A DNA stretch of 64,000 nucleotides from Angiostrongylus vasorum (GCA_018806985.1 JADANN010000438.1:694001-758000); one strand, 5' to 3'. Positions 23,601 to 38,600 are shown, counted from the stretch's first letter. Translations and numbers: made by a program. Notes: a model not told the origin generated them from the letters alone.

Positions 23601-26600
23601 CAAGGGATGGGATCCGAAGCTCCGACCTGCATCAACGATCAAAAATCAAAGATGCCGTTCTGTACGCCAAACAGTCGAAGATAAGGTGGGCCGGACACGT
23701 AATACATATGAATGACAACCGATGGACAGAAGCCATTAACGACTTGATTTCTTAGGATGGTAAACGCACAGCTGGAGAACCACCGATACGATGGTCAGAA
23801 TTTCTCATTAAGACCTTAGGAGAAAGATATGATGCTCAACGAATTAGAGCGAGTAGAACTTATTGGACGCCAATTTTCCGCGTCATAGGCACAAGTGGAA
23901 AACATACTAGCGCCGGACGAAATTATTGGACGACTAACCGGATTAATAGTCTTACATGTTATAAAAAAATTCTAGAAAAGGTCAGATTCGTTTTTGGGTG
24001 AGTATTTCGGACGGCATGCATTGAGTTGAGTGAAGATGGCGCACAGAGGAAAATTGGTCAATTAAATATGTAAAACAACATTATATAGTATTGTCCAAAT
24101 TCGGTTGTCAGTAATATTTCGACAACACAGTTTTACACAGTTACTCAGCAGAAGAAAATATTGACAACGATTATTCCACAAAGTATGGGATACAATGGCC
24201 ATGTATATGTTCACCTACAAAAGAAAGGCCATCACCGAATGAGTATGCCTCATTCGAGGAGATGGGCCGCTGAGGAAGACCTGACTTGGGACGAAGGCGA
24301 AGCCGCCACATCGAGACCAATAACAAGTGTGGACCATTGACGCGGATCATCGGCTCTGAAGAAGACCAAGACATCGAAACCTTAGCCGGAAATAAATGTG
24401 TTTATAGACCTCGTGTAAGCCCATCAAAGAAAAGAATACATATTGATCAGTTGTCAGTGTTTGTTTAATAGTCTTATATTTGCTTTTTGCTAGCTCATCT
24501 AAAATACCAACTCAACAGCTTATCTTTATTGTAATATGCAGGCGAAATGTACAGCAGAAAGCTGGTTCATGTGAAATAATGGATTTGATTGTAATGGAGA
24601 TGTTTCAAGATTAATGTTTATCTTTAAACGTTAGTTGAAAATGCCAGCGAGCTTTTGTGTCTAATGGAATCCTTTCTCTTAGATGTTTGCAAGAGGTCTA
24701 CCAAAACGATCTACCAGACACATCAGTCGTTATATGCTTTCATAATGAAGCATGGTCTGTTTTATTGCGGACTGTACATTCAGTTCTGGAACGAACTCCT
24801 GAGAAATTGCTGAAAGAAATCATTTTGGTGGACGATTTCTCGGACATGCCACACCTAAAGGTTTGGTTTATCGTATTTACACTAAACACGATTCCTCGAA
24901 AGAAACAAGAAGAAGAGAAGACTTTAATAAATCTCTTCTTCACCTCTTCCCACCTTTTTGTACTAATCGTTGTATAATTTCACCTAATCACTATTTATTC
25001 GTAGTCGATTTAATATCCAGTTAGCGATCTCATGGCAATGGGAAAAAAAATGGAGCTAATCCTTGTGGTCAACGAGTAATCGAACTTGTAAGGACCTGTA
25101 TAATGGAAACCTGTTCTATTGTCTTCAATAACATGTTAATGCCCCACGTGTTTATTTAAATACTAGTGAAGTGCTGTGATGTAATAGTAAAAAAACCAAA
25201 TTGTGATCAGTGGATCATTTTTTTGCCAAACTGAGCAGTAAATGTTCGGTGAACGGTTTTCGGATCCTATTGCTTTAGTGGCGCGTGTGGCGCAGTGGTC
25301 GTAAGCGCCCTGCAACACAAACGTGGAATCGATCCCCGCGCCCATGGCCCACCAAGCCCTCCATCAGGGGTTCGACAAATTGGTTGGTACCAGACCTGTC
25401 TGGGAGGATAGCAGCAATGGCTCGATACATCGGTAGGCCACCGCGAGTCATTGTAAAGGCCAGATATGCATTCAATCACCTCCAGCGAAAGTTAACGAAG
25501 TGTCAAATGCATAGCGCATCCCTGAGGGATTGATCAACGCCGAGAGCTTTATGCTTTTATTTTTTTTATTGCTTTAGTAAGTACGGTATCGCTCAATTAT
25601 ATAAACTAGAAGTACATCGCGAGAGTTTTTGTAAATTTGTTTCGCACTAGTTTCCATTTTAATCTGTTTCAATCTCTAGAACCGCTTGCACGTTACATGA
25701 CACAGTTTCCAAAAGTTAAAATTGTTCGAATGGAGAAACGTGAAGGGCCTTATTAGAGCTCGACTTCGCGGAGCTTCGGTGGCGGTTGGAAAGGTGCTCA
25801 CGTATCTCGACTCGCATTGCGAATGCATGAAAGGTTAGTGAAGGATTTTTTCCATGAATCAAAATAGCATCATTTACTTTTCAGTTTCGTTCAATTATTT
25901 GCCTATTCATTTTCATTTCGCGTTCCTCCTTTAATTGTTAACACATACACGGTAGCGGTTAATTCTTTGCCTCGTACTGTAGAACTTGAACATAAGTCGT
26001 ACCGGCTACAATGCCTCCTCAATGATTAACCTCGCCTGTTTTGTTGTGCTTTTTCTCTTCAGAATCTGATTTGTTTTTATGTTTTTTGATAGGAATTTCT
26101 GCGCTCCGCTTATTCTTCTTATCCTCTTTGTTCTTCTTTCTGTCGTTCCATATTGTCGGACCATTAAGAGGGATGAAAAAAGAGCTCGTCCACCAACCAA
26201 GCGTGATGTTGTCAGGTAAAGTGTATTGATGAACGCATACCCTGTGAGCATCGGGCCAGTCTGAAGATTCATCATCAGTGGTTTATCATCTTATCGTACG
26301 GAAAAACTATCCGTTCGAACTTCAATGTTCCAATAGAGACATTCCTGTATCCCCTTCATTGACACTGTTCTCAGTGGTGCTTATTCTGTTCAACACCAAC
26401 AGTCTATCGATGCAAAATGAACTCGTCCAAGAAAAGATGACTGTAAATTATTAACCTTTTCACCACCATACGCACTGATTTCAATGTGTACGATGCCATA
26501 CGTTTTGGACCATACATCTTCATTTCAATGCGCAGTCTGATTGTGCTCCAATGTGCATTGGGTTGTTCAGAAATAAATGAGCATTTTCAAATATTTATTG

Positions 26601-29600
26601 TCCTAACGCATTTTTTTTACCATTAAAATGTTCTTTGTACCTCGGAATATTATACACTGTTGAAAGCTGATTTTATGCTCTTTCTATCCACGTCTTTATA
26701 TTTTGTAGGAGTTAAATTTCTTCTACCGATTTTGAACTGTGCAGTGTCAAACCAATTTTCATCAAGTTTTCTTCTATGAGTCCAAACTCGGTCGTAGCGT
26801 AGCAGAGACGGCTCGAAAAATTAATGGAGGTTGGGTGAAGGTAGTGTTGGTGAATTAAAGGTGCGAACATGGTTCCGGAAATTCCGATCTAGTGATTCCG
26901 ACCTTGATGATGAGAGAAGGCCCGGGCGTCCGAACGAACTTGGCGACGACAAATTAAAGGCATTAGTGGAAGCAAACATGCGAACAACTGTTCGAGAGCT
27001 TGCAGAACAGATTGGCGTAAGCATAGGAACAATTTCCACTCACTTGAATCGCATGGGAAAGACGGAAAAACTCGACAAGTGGGTGCCGCACGAATTAAAC
27101 GATAATAAAGAAAGTCGCCGTTTTGAAGTGTCGTCTCCTCTTGTTCCGCGCAACAAAAACGATCCCTTTCCTGATCTAATTGTGACGTGCGACGGGAAGT
27201 GGATTCTGTACGACAACCGGCGACGCTCAGCTCAATGGTTGGATTGCGATCAGGCTCCACAGCATTTTTGAAAGCCGAAATTACACCAAAAAAAGGTTAT
27301 GGTGACTGTTTGGTCTGCAGCCGGGCTGATTCATCACAGCTTTTTCGATGCGGGTGAAGCTGATTACGGCAGAGAAGTATTGCCAACGAATCGACGAAGT
27401 GCACCGTAAACTCCAACAACAATGACCGGCATTAGTCAACAGAAAAGGACCAATGCTTCTCCACGACAACGCCCGGCCTCACGTTGCGGAACCAGCGCTG
27501 TAAGAGTTTGACGAGTTGGGCTGCGAAACTTCGCCTCATCTACCATATTCAGCAGACCTCTCGTCTGCCGTCTGTCACTTCTTCAAGCACCTTGACAACT
27601 TCCTGCGCGAGAAATGCTTCACCAACAACGACGCCCAAAAAGTGTCTTCCGCCAATTGATCGCTTCCAGAACTCCAGAATTTTTGCAACTGGAATAAATA
27701 AACTTGTTTCCCGTTGGCAAAAATGTGTAGGCTCAAATGGCTTTTATTTTAATTAATAAAGTTTTGTTTGAAGGAGGTTATGACATCTTAAATAATATAC
27801 TTTAAAACGCTCGTTTATTTCTGTACAACCTAACAGTTGGCTTAGGAAAACATTAAAATATTGCGTGAATCACAATGTTAACCTTTTATTTTCTGCCTAC
27901 TTTAATTTTTCACAGCAGGATATGATGTGAATTACAACCACAACGATGCCTAGATATTCGCAAAACTTGCACCTGGGCCAGATCGAACCATGATTTGTTC
28001 AAACATTACACGCTGCACCACGAAGGCCCTTGTTCTGCGTCTCTCTGAGCTAGTTTCCTACCTAACGCTGCCATCAGCAGTCAGCCGTCAGCAGGGATTG
28101 ATCTGGGGAGCGCAAATCGGCATCGAACCCAGTTAAGCTGAGGCTGTAGTTGAAATCACAGTGTCAACCTTTTATTTTCTGCCCACTGTAATTTTTTTCA
28201 CGACAGGGTACGATGTGAATTACAACCACAACCAAGGGTCCAAGTTTTGCTAATATCTCAGCATCGTTGTGGTTGTAATTCACGTCATACCCAGCCGTGA
28301 AAAAAAATTCTAGTGGGCGGGAAATAAGAGGGTAACATTGTGATTTCAACTACAACCTTGGCTTAACTGGGTTCAATGCCGATTTCTACTCCCTAGATCA
28401 GTTGTGCTGACGAGTGATTGCTGATAGCAGCTTTAGGTAGAAAATGAGCTAAGAGAAAAGCAGAGCAAGCGCCTTCGTGGTGCAGTCTCTAATACTCGAG
28501 CCCCCGGAAAGAGAAAACGTGATTCGATCTGGCCTGTGGTCAAAGTTTTGCGAATACATTAGCATCGTTATAGCGTAAATAATTTGTTGTTTTTAGGTTG
28601 GTTGGAACCATTATTGGATCGTATCAAGAGAGATCCGACTACTGTTGTCTGTCCAGTTATTGACGTCATCGATGATGAGACATTCGAATATCACCATTCT
28701 AAGGTTGGTTCAGTTACTATTTCGTCCAGTCTGTTTCTTGAAGTTATTTTCTTCTTTGCATATTTGGCGGCTTTTACATCTATTTTTAGGCTTACTTTAT
28801 AAATGTTGGAGGGTTTGACTGGGGTCTACAATTTAACTGGCACCCTATACCTGAAAGAGATCGGAAGTCTCGTGCAAGGCATATTGATCCGGTTCGGTAC
28901 GTATTTTCTATCCGGAATTACAAAAGTTTGGTGGTCACTTGCTGTTACTAGTTTTTATAATGAGATTCTTCTACGAAGTATGAGCAAAAGTTTTTTCGTT
29001 ACGAAAATTCATGATAATATCCTGCTTCAGCATATAACACTATACTAACCGAATTAACTACTTGTTCATAACTCATAAATCAATGAGTGGTAGTTGCGCT
29101 TTAGGTCACCTACCATGGCTGGTGGTCTTTTTTCCATTGATCGAGCGTACTTTGAAAAGCTTGGAACATACGATCCAGGATTTGATATCTGGGGAGGAGA
29201 AAACTTGGAACTCTCTTTCAAGGTATAGTTTCATACCAATTATCTATGAGACTTGCTTCTTGATATGCAGAGATGGGGAATAGTGTGTTTTCAATCTTCA
29301 TGTCAGTTGTTTCAAAAGATTCATCGGATTATCGGTTTTTTACTGTTTATAGAACAAAGTATACTGTTATTTCTTCGCACTTGACCGAGTCTTGTTAAAG
29401 CCAGTAGCCTGTGTGTGATTTCCCCATATTCATCTTCCTTTATTGGTATTCTTTACCAAATTTACAAACATTAGTATTAAACTTCAGAGTTACAAGTGTT
29501 TTACTTCATCGTTAGGCTGAGAAACAGCCCAACAGGTGGGCAAAGCAGAGGCTTTGGTTGGTGTAGTGGATAGAAGCTGAGCCTGCCCCCCGGTAAGGGT

Positions 29601-32600
29601 AATCGCAAGTTCTGAAGCTCATCTGAGGTTCTGAGCTTTGCTGATTTCTCATCATCCCTGTAGTTTTACTTCACATTATAACCTGTCATCGGGAAAGAAT
29701 TGTCAGTACATAAAAAGTTAAATGCTAGAAGTATTTTTAATGTAACGCATGTTTGTGTAGATATGGATGTGTGGTGGAAAATTGGAAATTGTGCCATGTT
29801 CACACGTTGGTCACGTTTTTCGTAAGCGTTCCCCGTATAAGTGGAGGTAATTTCTAGTTGTTTTAACCTTTCTATTAATTAAGGGCTTTGCCTTCTTTAT
29901 TTATTGATTCGGTTCAGGAGCATGAATGTGTGGCTTTATTGATCACTTCAGTTTTGATTTGAATACCTCAGCAACTTACAAAGTGACTTCTATTCAGGAG
30001 TGGCGTAAACGTTCTTAAGAGGAATTCGATTCGTTTAGCAGAAGTATGGTTAGACGATTATAAACAATATTTCTATGAGCGTATAAATAATCAGTTGGTT
30101 GGTCATTGATCCTACTTTTTGCTTCTCTTCTTCTCAACACTTCTAGTTTCCTAGTCTGTGGGCCACTTCAGATGTCGTGTCTCTATGGTTTTTCATTACT
30201 GGTCGTTATTTTTTCTTAGTCCAGCGACGTGTTCTTCACTTCAGTCTACCGTGGTTATTTACTTCTAGGGTGACTTTGGTGTTTACTTCTAGGGTGACTT
30301 TGGTGATATTTCGGATCGCAAGAAGTTACGTGAACGTCTTGGATGTAAATCATTCAAATGGTATCTGGACAATATATTTCCTGAGCTTTTCGTTCCCGGA
30401 GAGTCTATCGCTAAAGGCGAGGTATGTTCCCAGATGTCTTGCTATGTAGCTGTCTTATCTTCATATTTTCTTCTGGAATCAACGATGAAAGCAGTACAGG
30501 GAGGCTCACTTTTGTATTAGGTTTGGTCAAATTTTGACTGCCATTATGGGGATTCGTTTGGTTTTAACTGAGAAAAAAATTATGCTAGGAGTGTTTTGAC
30601 TGATCTAACAATAGCCGTTAACGTTTTAGGGGGACAACTAACACATTAGAAAATCCCTAAACTGCTATCATTGTTCTTAGTTCTGGTGAATTAATCGTCA
30701 CAAGTGATTCTGTGAATTCATAGGTAGACCCAGTTTAAATTTGATGAGCTCTCAGAATCCATCTGTGACGTTTTTTTTCCCCCATATTTGTTTTTCCATC
30801 TCGTCTATTTTATTTTTCCTTTTCTTTTTTCGTCTTTCTTACGCTTTGTGGGAGTTCTTATCAGTGTTGGAGTGATAGCATCATGGCATCATGAAAACGA
30901 AGGAGGCTAAGTCTAAGGAAGTGCGGATTATTTAAGAATCTTCCTCTTACTGCGTTTAGTTGTAGTTCCAAAGAGGGTTCTTTTCACTTTATAGTTTTAA
31001 GGGGTGTTTTAAAATTTATATTCTAATAAGTACAGTTGTTCCTACTACTAACGAAAACAGGATTCGATCTTATGGCTTGCTCCGTCATGACTAAGAAATT
31101 ATTTTTTGTATGGGATTTATTTATATTTTACTATAACGTCGGAGGTCCCTCATATGAAGGATCTCGAGCTGGTTAGTCGCGAAACTACGTGGCGCGTCTG
31201 CAGGTGGCGGACAGGGGGTTAATCGCGGACCAAAAGCGACCGTATGTTTCCCTGAGATGGATCCAGGGGATGGACTCCCTATTTCTGCTGCGCCGATTCG
31301 GCATATACTTTCTGCATTTGAGAGACATATTCATGCACGTGTGTGTGGGTGCATTCAAGTTTATGCGGATTGTATTCTACGAGTTATTTCGGCCATAAGC
31401 CTGCAATCAAGTGACAGGGAAGTATATGGGAGGCGGTTAGGGAGTCGCCTGCAACAAATAAGCTCCATGTCCACTCTGGGAGAGCCTGGCAAGCTACTAC
31501 TGAGTATACCCAGCGCCACGTTCAGAGCCCAGCAAGCTATACGTGGCTATCAAAATGCTAAGCACAGTAGAAGAAACGGGCCTCAATCCCCTGAGCCCGA
31601 AAGAGCACGCAATTCGGCAGCGTCGGGTAGATCGAGTACGGAGAAGCTGCTAAAATCTCAGGGCCAATGGAAGCTGCCTGGATTGCAAAGAACTAAGGTG
31701 ACGATCTGTACCTGCAATGAACGTACACTTGCATCCGAGTCCTTGATAGAAGACTTGCTCACGCAAGCAATAAGGATAAGGTACGACGTCATCGGCCTCG
31801 CCGAGACGAGAAGACGCCACCCTTTCAACGCCGTCAATGACACAAGAGAAGAACTGTTTCTTGGAACATGCGACAGTAGAAGAGTAGGCAGCGTCGGTGT
31901 TCTCGTCAACGCAACTTTGTCCATGAACGTCTATTCATTCGAACAGCTTACAACCCGAATTGGACGTTTGCGATTAAAGAGATGTGGATCAATACCGGCT
32001 TTGACAATCTTCGTCGTTTACGCGCCGACATCAAACTATGACGAAGAAGAATTCGAAGAATTCTATATGGACTTGGAGAAGTTCTACAGAGAAGACCACA
32101 CATTCTTCAAGGCCATCATTGGAGATTTCAACGCCAAGATTGGACCAAGAAGAACGTCTGAAGAACGTCACATTGGGACCCACGGATTAGAACGGAACGA
32201 ACAGGGTGAGCGGATGTCTGAGTTTGTCGTGACGACCAAGACCATTCATGGTAACTCGCAATTCCACAACCCCCCACCCTCAACGTTGGACGTGGGACTC
32301 TCCCAGTGGAGAGTACCATAACGAAATAGACCACATCATACTAAATAGGTTTTGCCTAACCGATGTCGCTGTTGTCCTAAAATTCTACACGGGATCAGAC
32401 CACTGCCTCCTTCGTTCAAGATTCCATTTCTCGCAGAAAGGAGAAAAAAGCCGCTAAATTCAAAAACGAAGTCCCAGAACCGCCATACACTGGGACTTAT
32501 TCAATTCATTAGTCGGCTGTTGAAAAGGTACCGTTGTCGATAACATCGACGAAGAATACAATCGGCTTATTCAAGATCTTCAAGTTAGAGCTATGAAAGC

Positions 32601-35600
32601 TGAGAGTTGGAAAGTCACCAAGAGACGTCTCTCTCCAGAAATACTCGACCTCAGGCAACCGCGAATTGATGCTTGAAATTGCAAAACAATGCACACGAGC
32701 GATGAAAAAAAGATAGTAAAGAGAGAGGAGCAGCAGTAATGGTCGAAGCTGCAGAGGCTGGGAAAAGCATTCGGAAAGCCCACCGAAGCGTCGCCAGTTA
32801 CAAGATCAAGATGATTGTACTCCGACCCCCCAGGCGGAACAGTTACAGCGTCCAGAAAGGCAATGGAGAAAATCATTCACAAATAGTACACAGATCTCTT
32901 CGATAGCCACGTCCACCCTTCCGTCATAAGAAATAAAGGAGGATGGATATGTTGTACCACCGGTTCTCCCTTCCTAGATCCGACAGGCCGCTTCGTCGGT
33001 GAAAAATCGAACAGCACCAGGTCTGGACAGGATAGGATCAGAACACCTGAAGAACCCTCCACCAGTCCTCGTAAATACACTGACTCGGCTCTTCACACGT
33101 TACCTGTCTGAATGCAAGGTCCTTACTCAATGGAAGACCAGCAAGACCGTGTTATTGTTCAAGAAGGGTGAGCTACACGATATCAGCAACTGTCGCCCTA
33201 TCTGCTTGCTCTCTGTCGTCTACAAATTTTCTACTCGGGTCATCCTAAACATGATTGACATAACGCTGGACGAAGGGCAGCCATGTGAGCAAGCAAGGTT
33301 TCGAAAAGAATTTAGTACCATGGACTACATCCACGCGATAAAAAGACTCATTGATGTATCGTGAGAGTACAAATGACCTCTCTGTCTCACTTTCATCGAT
33401 TTAAAGAAGGCCTTTGACTCAATTGAGGTAGAAGCAGTCATGGAAGCTCTTGATAGTCAGGGAGTCTTAACTCAGTGCATAAAGATTCTTGTATCACCAT
33501 TCCACAACGATATTAACATCGACGTCAGAAGAGGAGTTAGGCAAGGCGATATCACCTCGCCAAAATTATTTACCACCCCCCTCCAGAAAGTCATGCTAAC
33601 ATTGGAATGCGATAGTATGGGAGTGAAAATAGATGGTCGGCAATTACACCATCTTCGCTTTCTAATGACATCGTCCTTATAACACCAAACATTAGCCAAG
33701 CGGAACAAATGCTGACCGATTTTATTAAAGCCTGTGGAAAGGTTGGTGTTCGACTAAATCTCACATAAACGATGTTGTGAAGAACGGATTTGTTTCGTGT
33801 GCCCCATTCACACTCAACGGAACGAATATCTCCGAATGCTCCAGTTATGTCTGTCTAGGTCGGGAAATCAACATGATGAACAACTTGCCTCCAGAGTTGA
33901 GCAGAACGAAACGAGGCGGCTAGGGGAGCTTTCAAGAGCATCGAGGATGTAGTGAGGAGAACAAGGAACACCGGACTCCATGCCCACTTTTTTCGACTCA
34001 ACGGTGCTTCCTGCGTTAACGCATGCGTCAGAAGCCTGGTCGCTGCGTAAACAGGATGAAAAATCACTCAGCGTTATTGAACGCGCATTGGAAGGACGAT
34101 GCTAGGAGCATCCCGTGTCACGCAATTAGAGGAAGGCATCTGAAGGTCCGACCAGCTTCAGCGATTAGAAATCAAATATGCCTTTCTGAACGCCAAACAG
34201 TCGAAGATAAGGTGGGCTGGACACGTAATGCGTGCGAATGACAACCGATGGACGAGAGCCGTTAGTGACTGGATTCCTCGGGATGTTAAACGCACTGAAG
34301 GAAGACCACCGATCCGGTGGTCAGTGTTCTTCACGAAAATCCTAGAAGAAGGGTATGATGCTCGGCGAGTCCCTAGAGCGAGCAGAACCCATTGGGCTAC
34401 TCTTGCGCCCAGACAGGGGAAAAAATAGAAGATTTACTGGCGCTCACTCGAGTCACTCGACGATCAACCGGTCTATAGGTGGTACAGGTGAATAACATTG
34501 GAAAAAAATCTTATAATAGTGATAATAATAATATCAGATTAACTGGGTCCAATGCCGGTTCGGCCTTCCCGGATCACTCCCGTTGACAGGTGATTACTGA
34601 TGGCACTTGTCGACAGTAGACTAGCTGAGAGAAAGGCGAGACGAAGGACCCACATGATGTAGTGGTGAACGCGTTAGCCCCAGGAAAGGGTAATAGCTCG
34701 TTCGTTCCCCACTGCAGACACCTGCGGTCCTGCAAATAGCTCAGCATTATTGTAGTTGTATCACACGTAATACCCCTGCCGTGAAAAATTGCGATAGGCA
34801 GTAAGTAAAAAGTTAACATAGATAAAGAAGGTCTTTTGTTAGTGCCTTTAGTTTTTTCCACCATTTTTTCTTGTGCAAGTGTGTTTATGTAGGAAATTTC
34901 ACAATTTCTATATTTATATCAAATTGATTATCCGCAGCTTTCGTTCAGCCGTGTGCTCTATCACTCCGCATTGATTTCTCTTGGCACCATTTTTGGGCCA
35001 TTATTGATTTTTCCCCTTTTCTCTTCTTCTTTCATGTTCTGATATTAGTGAGTAGATCTATTCGTGCATGGTTTTTCTTCCTGTGGAATTCATTTTTTAT
35101 TGTGGTGATATGAGAAGCTCGTCTGGTTGCTGTCCGATGTCATTTATGAGTTTTCGTGCCTGGGCTTTAAATATTGAATTAATTATGACACTCGGAAAAA
35201 GTCCCACCGTTGCGTTGCCTACTAGACGATTATTTGGTTAACTTCTTCTAGTATCATTTCTGGTAGATTGTTTAGCTTTCAGCTTTTTTTATCTCAGTTT
35301 AATTCCACACTTAATTCAACAACAAAAATATCGGTTTTCTTAATATTTTTGTACCATTATATTTAATAGATCGTAACCAACCACCCTTCGAAAATGTGCT
35401 CCAATTCAACTATCCTAGATGCGGTGTTAATTACTTGTATACTTGAGTGACCCGTCGTCACTGATTGTGCTATCCTCAGCATAATTTTTCGTTTTTCGGA
35501 GTTTTGCTGGTTTAGCCATTGGTTCACTGGAGTGCCGAGGTCAGCCTAGCCAAAGTCTGCCCCAGGTCGTCACAATCACAGGCAGTCGCCGCGCTTATGG

Positions 35601-38600
35601 GTCAAGGGCGATTTGTCACCATGCGACTAGTTTTGTACTAGGACGGTGGTGGATCGTGGTGTTGATTTACTCTTACCTGAGCTTTCTGATGGAAACGCTG
35701 GACTCCTTCTGAGCTTGGGAGGCGCTGCTGATGGAAAGGACGAATCCCCCCTACTGTACGTCGCAGCCCGACACTCAGGAATACCTCCCAGCTACTACGA
35801 TGAGGCAGTAAACCGTTTGGGGGGATAGGCTGTATTATTGATTATTATTCGCTACCTTTAAAATTCGTTGTAAAAGATCACATAGTTCCGGTCCTACGAC
35901 GTGTACAATGTGATGTGTGTTGGCTTCATAGACATTGTTCTGAATTTCTTTTTTCACCTTATGAAAACACTAATTTGCTTAGTTTTGTATGTTTTTCTTT
36001 TTTTGGAACACATTTTTTTTGTGGTGACAGTTTGAATTATCAGCGCCTTTGGTCACCGTCCGATGTCGTGTATAGAATTAATTCGGTCGCTTTAACATTC
36101 ATATTGGCCTACTAAGCCTAGTCCCTATAGTGTTACCAGGATCAGTTCCCAGCTATTTTTTTCGTTTCGCTTACAACACCTACTTAATTAAGTAACCAGA
36201 ACTTAAACGTGATTCCTACTGGTCCGTTTTTATCCATTTTCTTTGACTTCGTTCGAATTCTACGCGACGATTGGACCTTGGAGGTGTTTACGGCAGGTTT
36301 TCACCACAATCGACATTCCATCCATTGCTGTTCAACTGCGTATCACAAAACGTGGTGTTTTTAAAAATCGTCTCTACTTTATCATCGTTCTTGAAGAACA
36401 TCCAGATATCTTCTGCAAGACGAAGGAATTTATCCGGTTAGGACTTTATTTTTCTTAGGATTTTCCGGAGACAGAGGGAGCCTCACAGTTTTTGTATCGG
36501 GTGTTGTTTTATTGTTGTATTTCGTGAGAACGTGGTCACGGCTGGCTAACCGAGATCAATGTGGTATAGGTTTGGCGTTGGCTGGCTTCACGCACAGAAA
36601 CGCTCAACGTCTTCACAGCTCAGCAGTTCATGATCGGGGATGAATCGTCACGGACTCATTTCGGCAATTAACAACTCAACATAGCCGTAGTGATAGTCTT
36701 AGTGTGTTTATATGTGTAGTAATACTAAGTCCGGTGTGGATACATGAACTGCCATTTTTAGAATCACAAACATGCGAGGGCTTGAACTTTTATCAGCTCT
36801 ACAAGTACAACTATTTGGTTTACGTTATGAGCCAGTCATCTCAAACTCTCAGTCACACATAATTATTAACGATTACAATGTTAACTTTTTATTTGCCACT
36901 ATTACGCTTTTTTCATGGTAAGGTACTATGTCAAATACAACCACAATGATTTCAGGGTATGCTGTGAAATATAACTACAATAAAGCTGAGATATTTGCAA
37001 AACTCCGGACCGCAGGTGTCTGCGGTTCCGGGGGCTAACGCGTTCACCACCACAACATGTGGGCCCTTCGTTTCGCCTGTTTTTTAGCTAGTTCTATCGA
37101 TCAGTACGATCAGAGACTACCCGTCAGCGGGAGTGATCTGAGCAGCCCAAATCGGCAATGAACCCACTTAAGCTGCGGTTGCAGTCTGGTGTGGTGATGA
37201 ACGCGTTAGCACCCGGAAAGGGTATTAGTGCGTTCGTTCTCCACTGCAGACACCTGCGGTCCGAAGTTTTGCGAATATCTCAGCATCATTGTGGTTGTAT
37301 CACACATATTAAGTGCCCTGCCGTGAAAAAAGTGTAATGGACAGCAAATAAAAAGTTAACATTGTGATTTCAACTACAGCCTCAGCTTAACTGGGTTCAA
37401 TGCCGATTTGGGCTCCCCAGATCAATCCCGTTGACGGGTGATTGTTGATGGCACTGATCGATAGAAAACTAGCTGAGAGACAGGCGAAACGAAGAACCCG
37501 CATGGTGTGGTGGTAAACGCGTTAGCCTACGGAAAGTGTTATAGCGCATTGGTTCCCCAGCGCAGACACCTGCGATCCTGAGTTTTGCAGTTATCTCAGC
37601 ATCATTACGGTTATTAACGATTACATTTGTTATTTGCAAAAAATTGAGTGAAACATTCAAAAAAGTTCTTGAACTCATCCAGGAAGGGAATACAGACGAT
37701 TTTTTTTACAACTAATAGGTACTGATTTACCACGTTATGACCATGCTCTTCATGTTAGCGCAGTCCACAGTTAAGACAATTCTTTGTATGACATTTGGTT
37801 ATGGGTTATCAATGAACTAATGGGCTTAAAATAAATAGAATGTTAATCAGTACTACTATTAACTCAATATGGATGCTTATGTGGTGCTTCAGAATTTGGT
37901 AAAAACCACTAATTTTTTTTGCTTCTAATGTTTTTTTAGTGGAGAATGTATATTTTTCTTTTTTGCCTTTGGGTTCATCTAAGCTTTTTACATTATGGCT
38001 GTTCACAAAAAGCTATTGTTTTAGCTTCCATTGCCGGAATGGATGTGCATTATTCCTATGCTTGGAAGTGTGCTGTTAGAAAAAAAAACTCTCAACCACT
38101 TTGTCGTTGTTGTTCACGACTAGTCAAGTTTTTTTATTTTTTTTTCCTATTTTATTTGACCCGTCTTCACATCTACTATGCGGATCCCAGCACTTCTCAC
38201 ATTCAGTTCGTTCCCTCGAATCCATTGAATGTCGTAGAATACTAGCCGAGCAATTCTCCCTGGAACTGCTGAGATAACGGAGCTAGAGCGTTCCCATTTG
38301 GATTGCAGAGAGCGGTTTTCTCCCCAGACAAGTCCGGTACCAATTCGCCGACCAGAGAGGGATAAGAGGCTTGGTTTGTCCGGAGCGCAATCGAACTAAC
38401 ACCACGCTCGTGATAACGGACGTCACTACCACTGTGCAATCTCCCTCCCCCTTTGAGGATCTAATAGAGACATAGATTTTGAAAATGGCAAGACTAAACG
38501 TGGTACAATGAGCACTTCTATTCTCTTTTGAACTGGACTAAACTTGACAGAATTATTGTCATATTCCATATTTCGAGGAGGTCTTCTGTACATTTATTGT

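Larger units (their letters stand above)
31140..34510 (+). mobile_element. RTE-type non-LTR retrotransposon, nearly full length (gly intron 12)
   Basis: An APE-type endonuclease followed by reverse transcriptase in the order seen in RTE LINEs. The 3' end (CGACGATCAACCGGTCTATA) is followed by an A-run and short AAT/ATA repeats, the usual RTE tail. Same strand as the host gene. The 5' boundary is approximate. Confidence 0.85.

Noticed and set aside
24861..25680. Alternative donor or acceptor rescuing the exon 5/6 frame
   Set aside because: Shifting the junction by one base leaves the same spliced sequence because of the shared G, and no other GT or AG restores frame without stops.
31189..31398. 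Separate short gene at the RTE 5' end
   Set aside because: Overlaps the longer RTE frame in another phase and has no signature.
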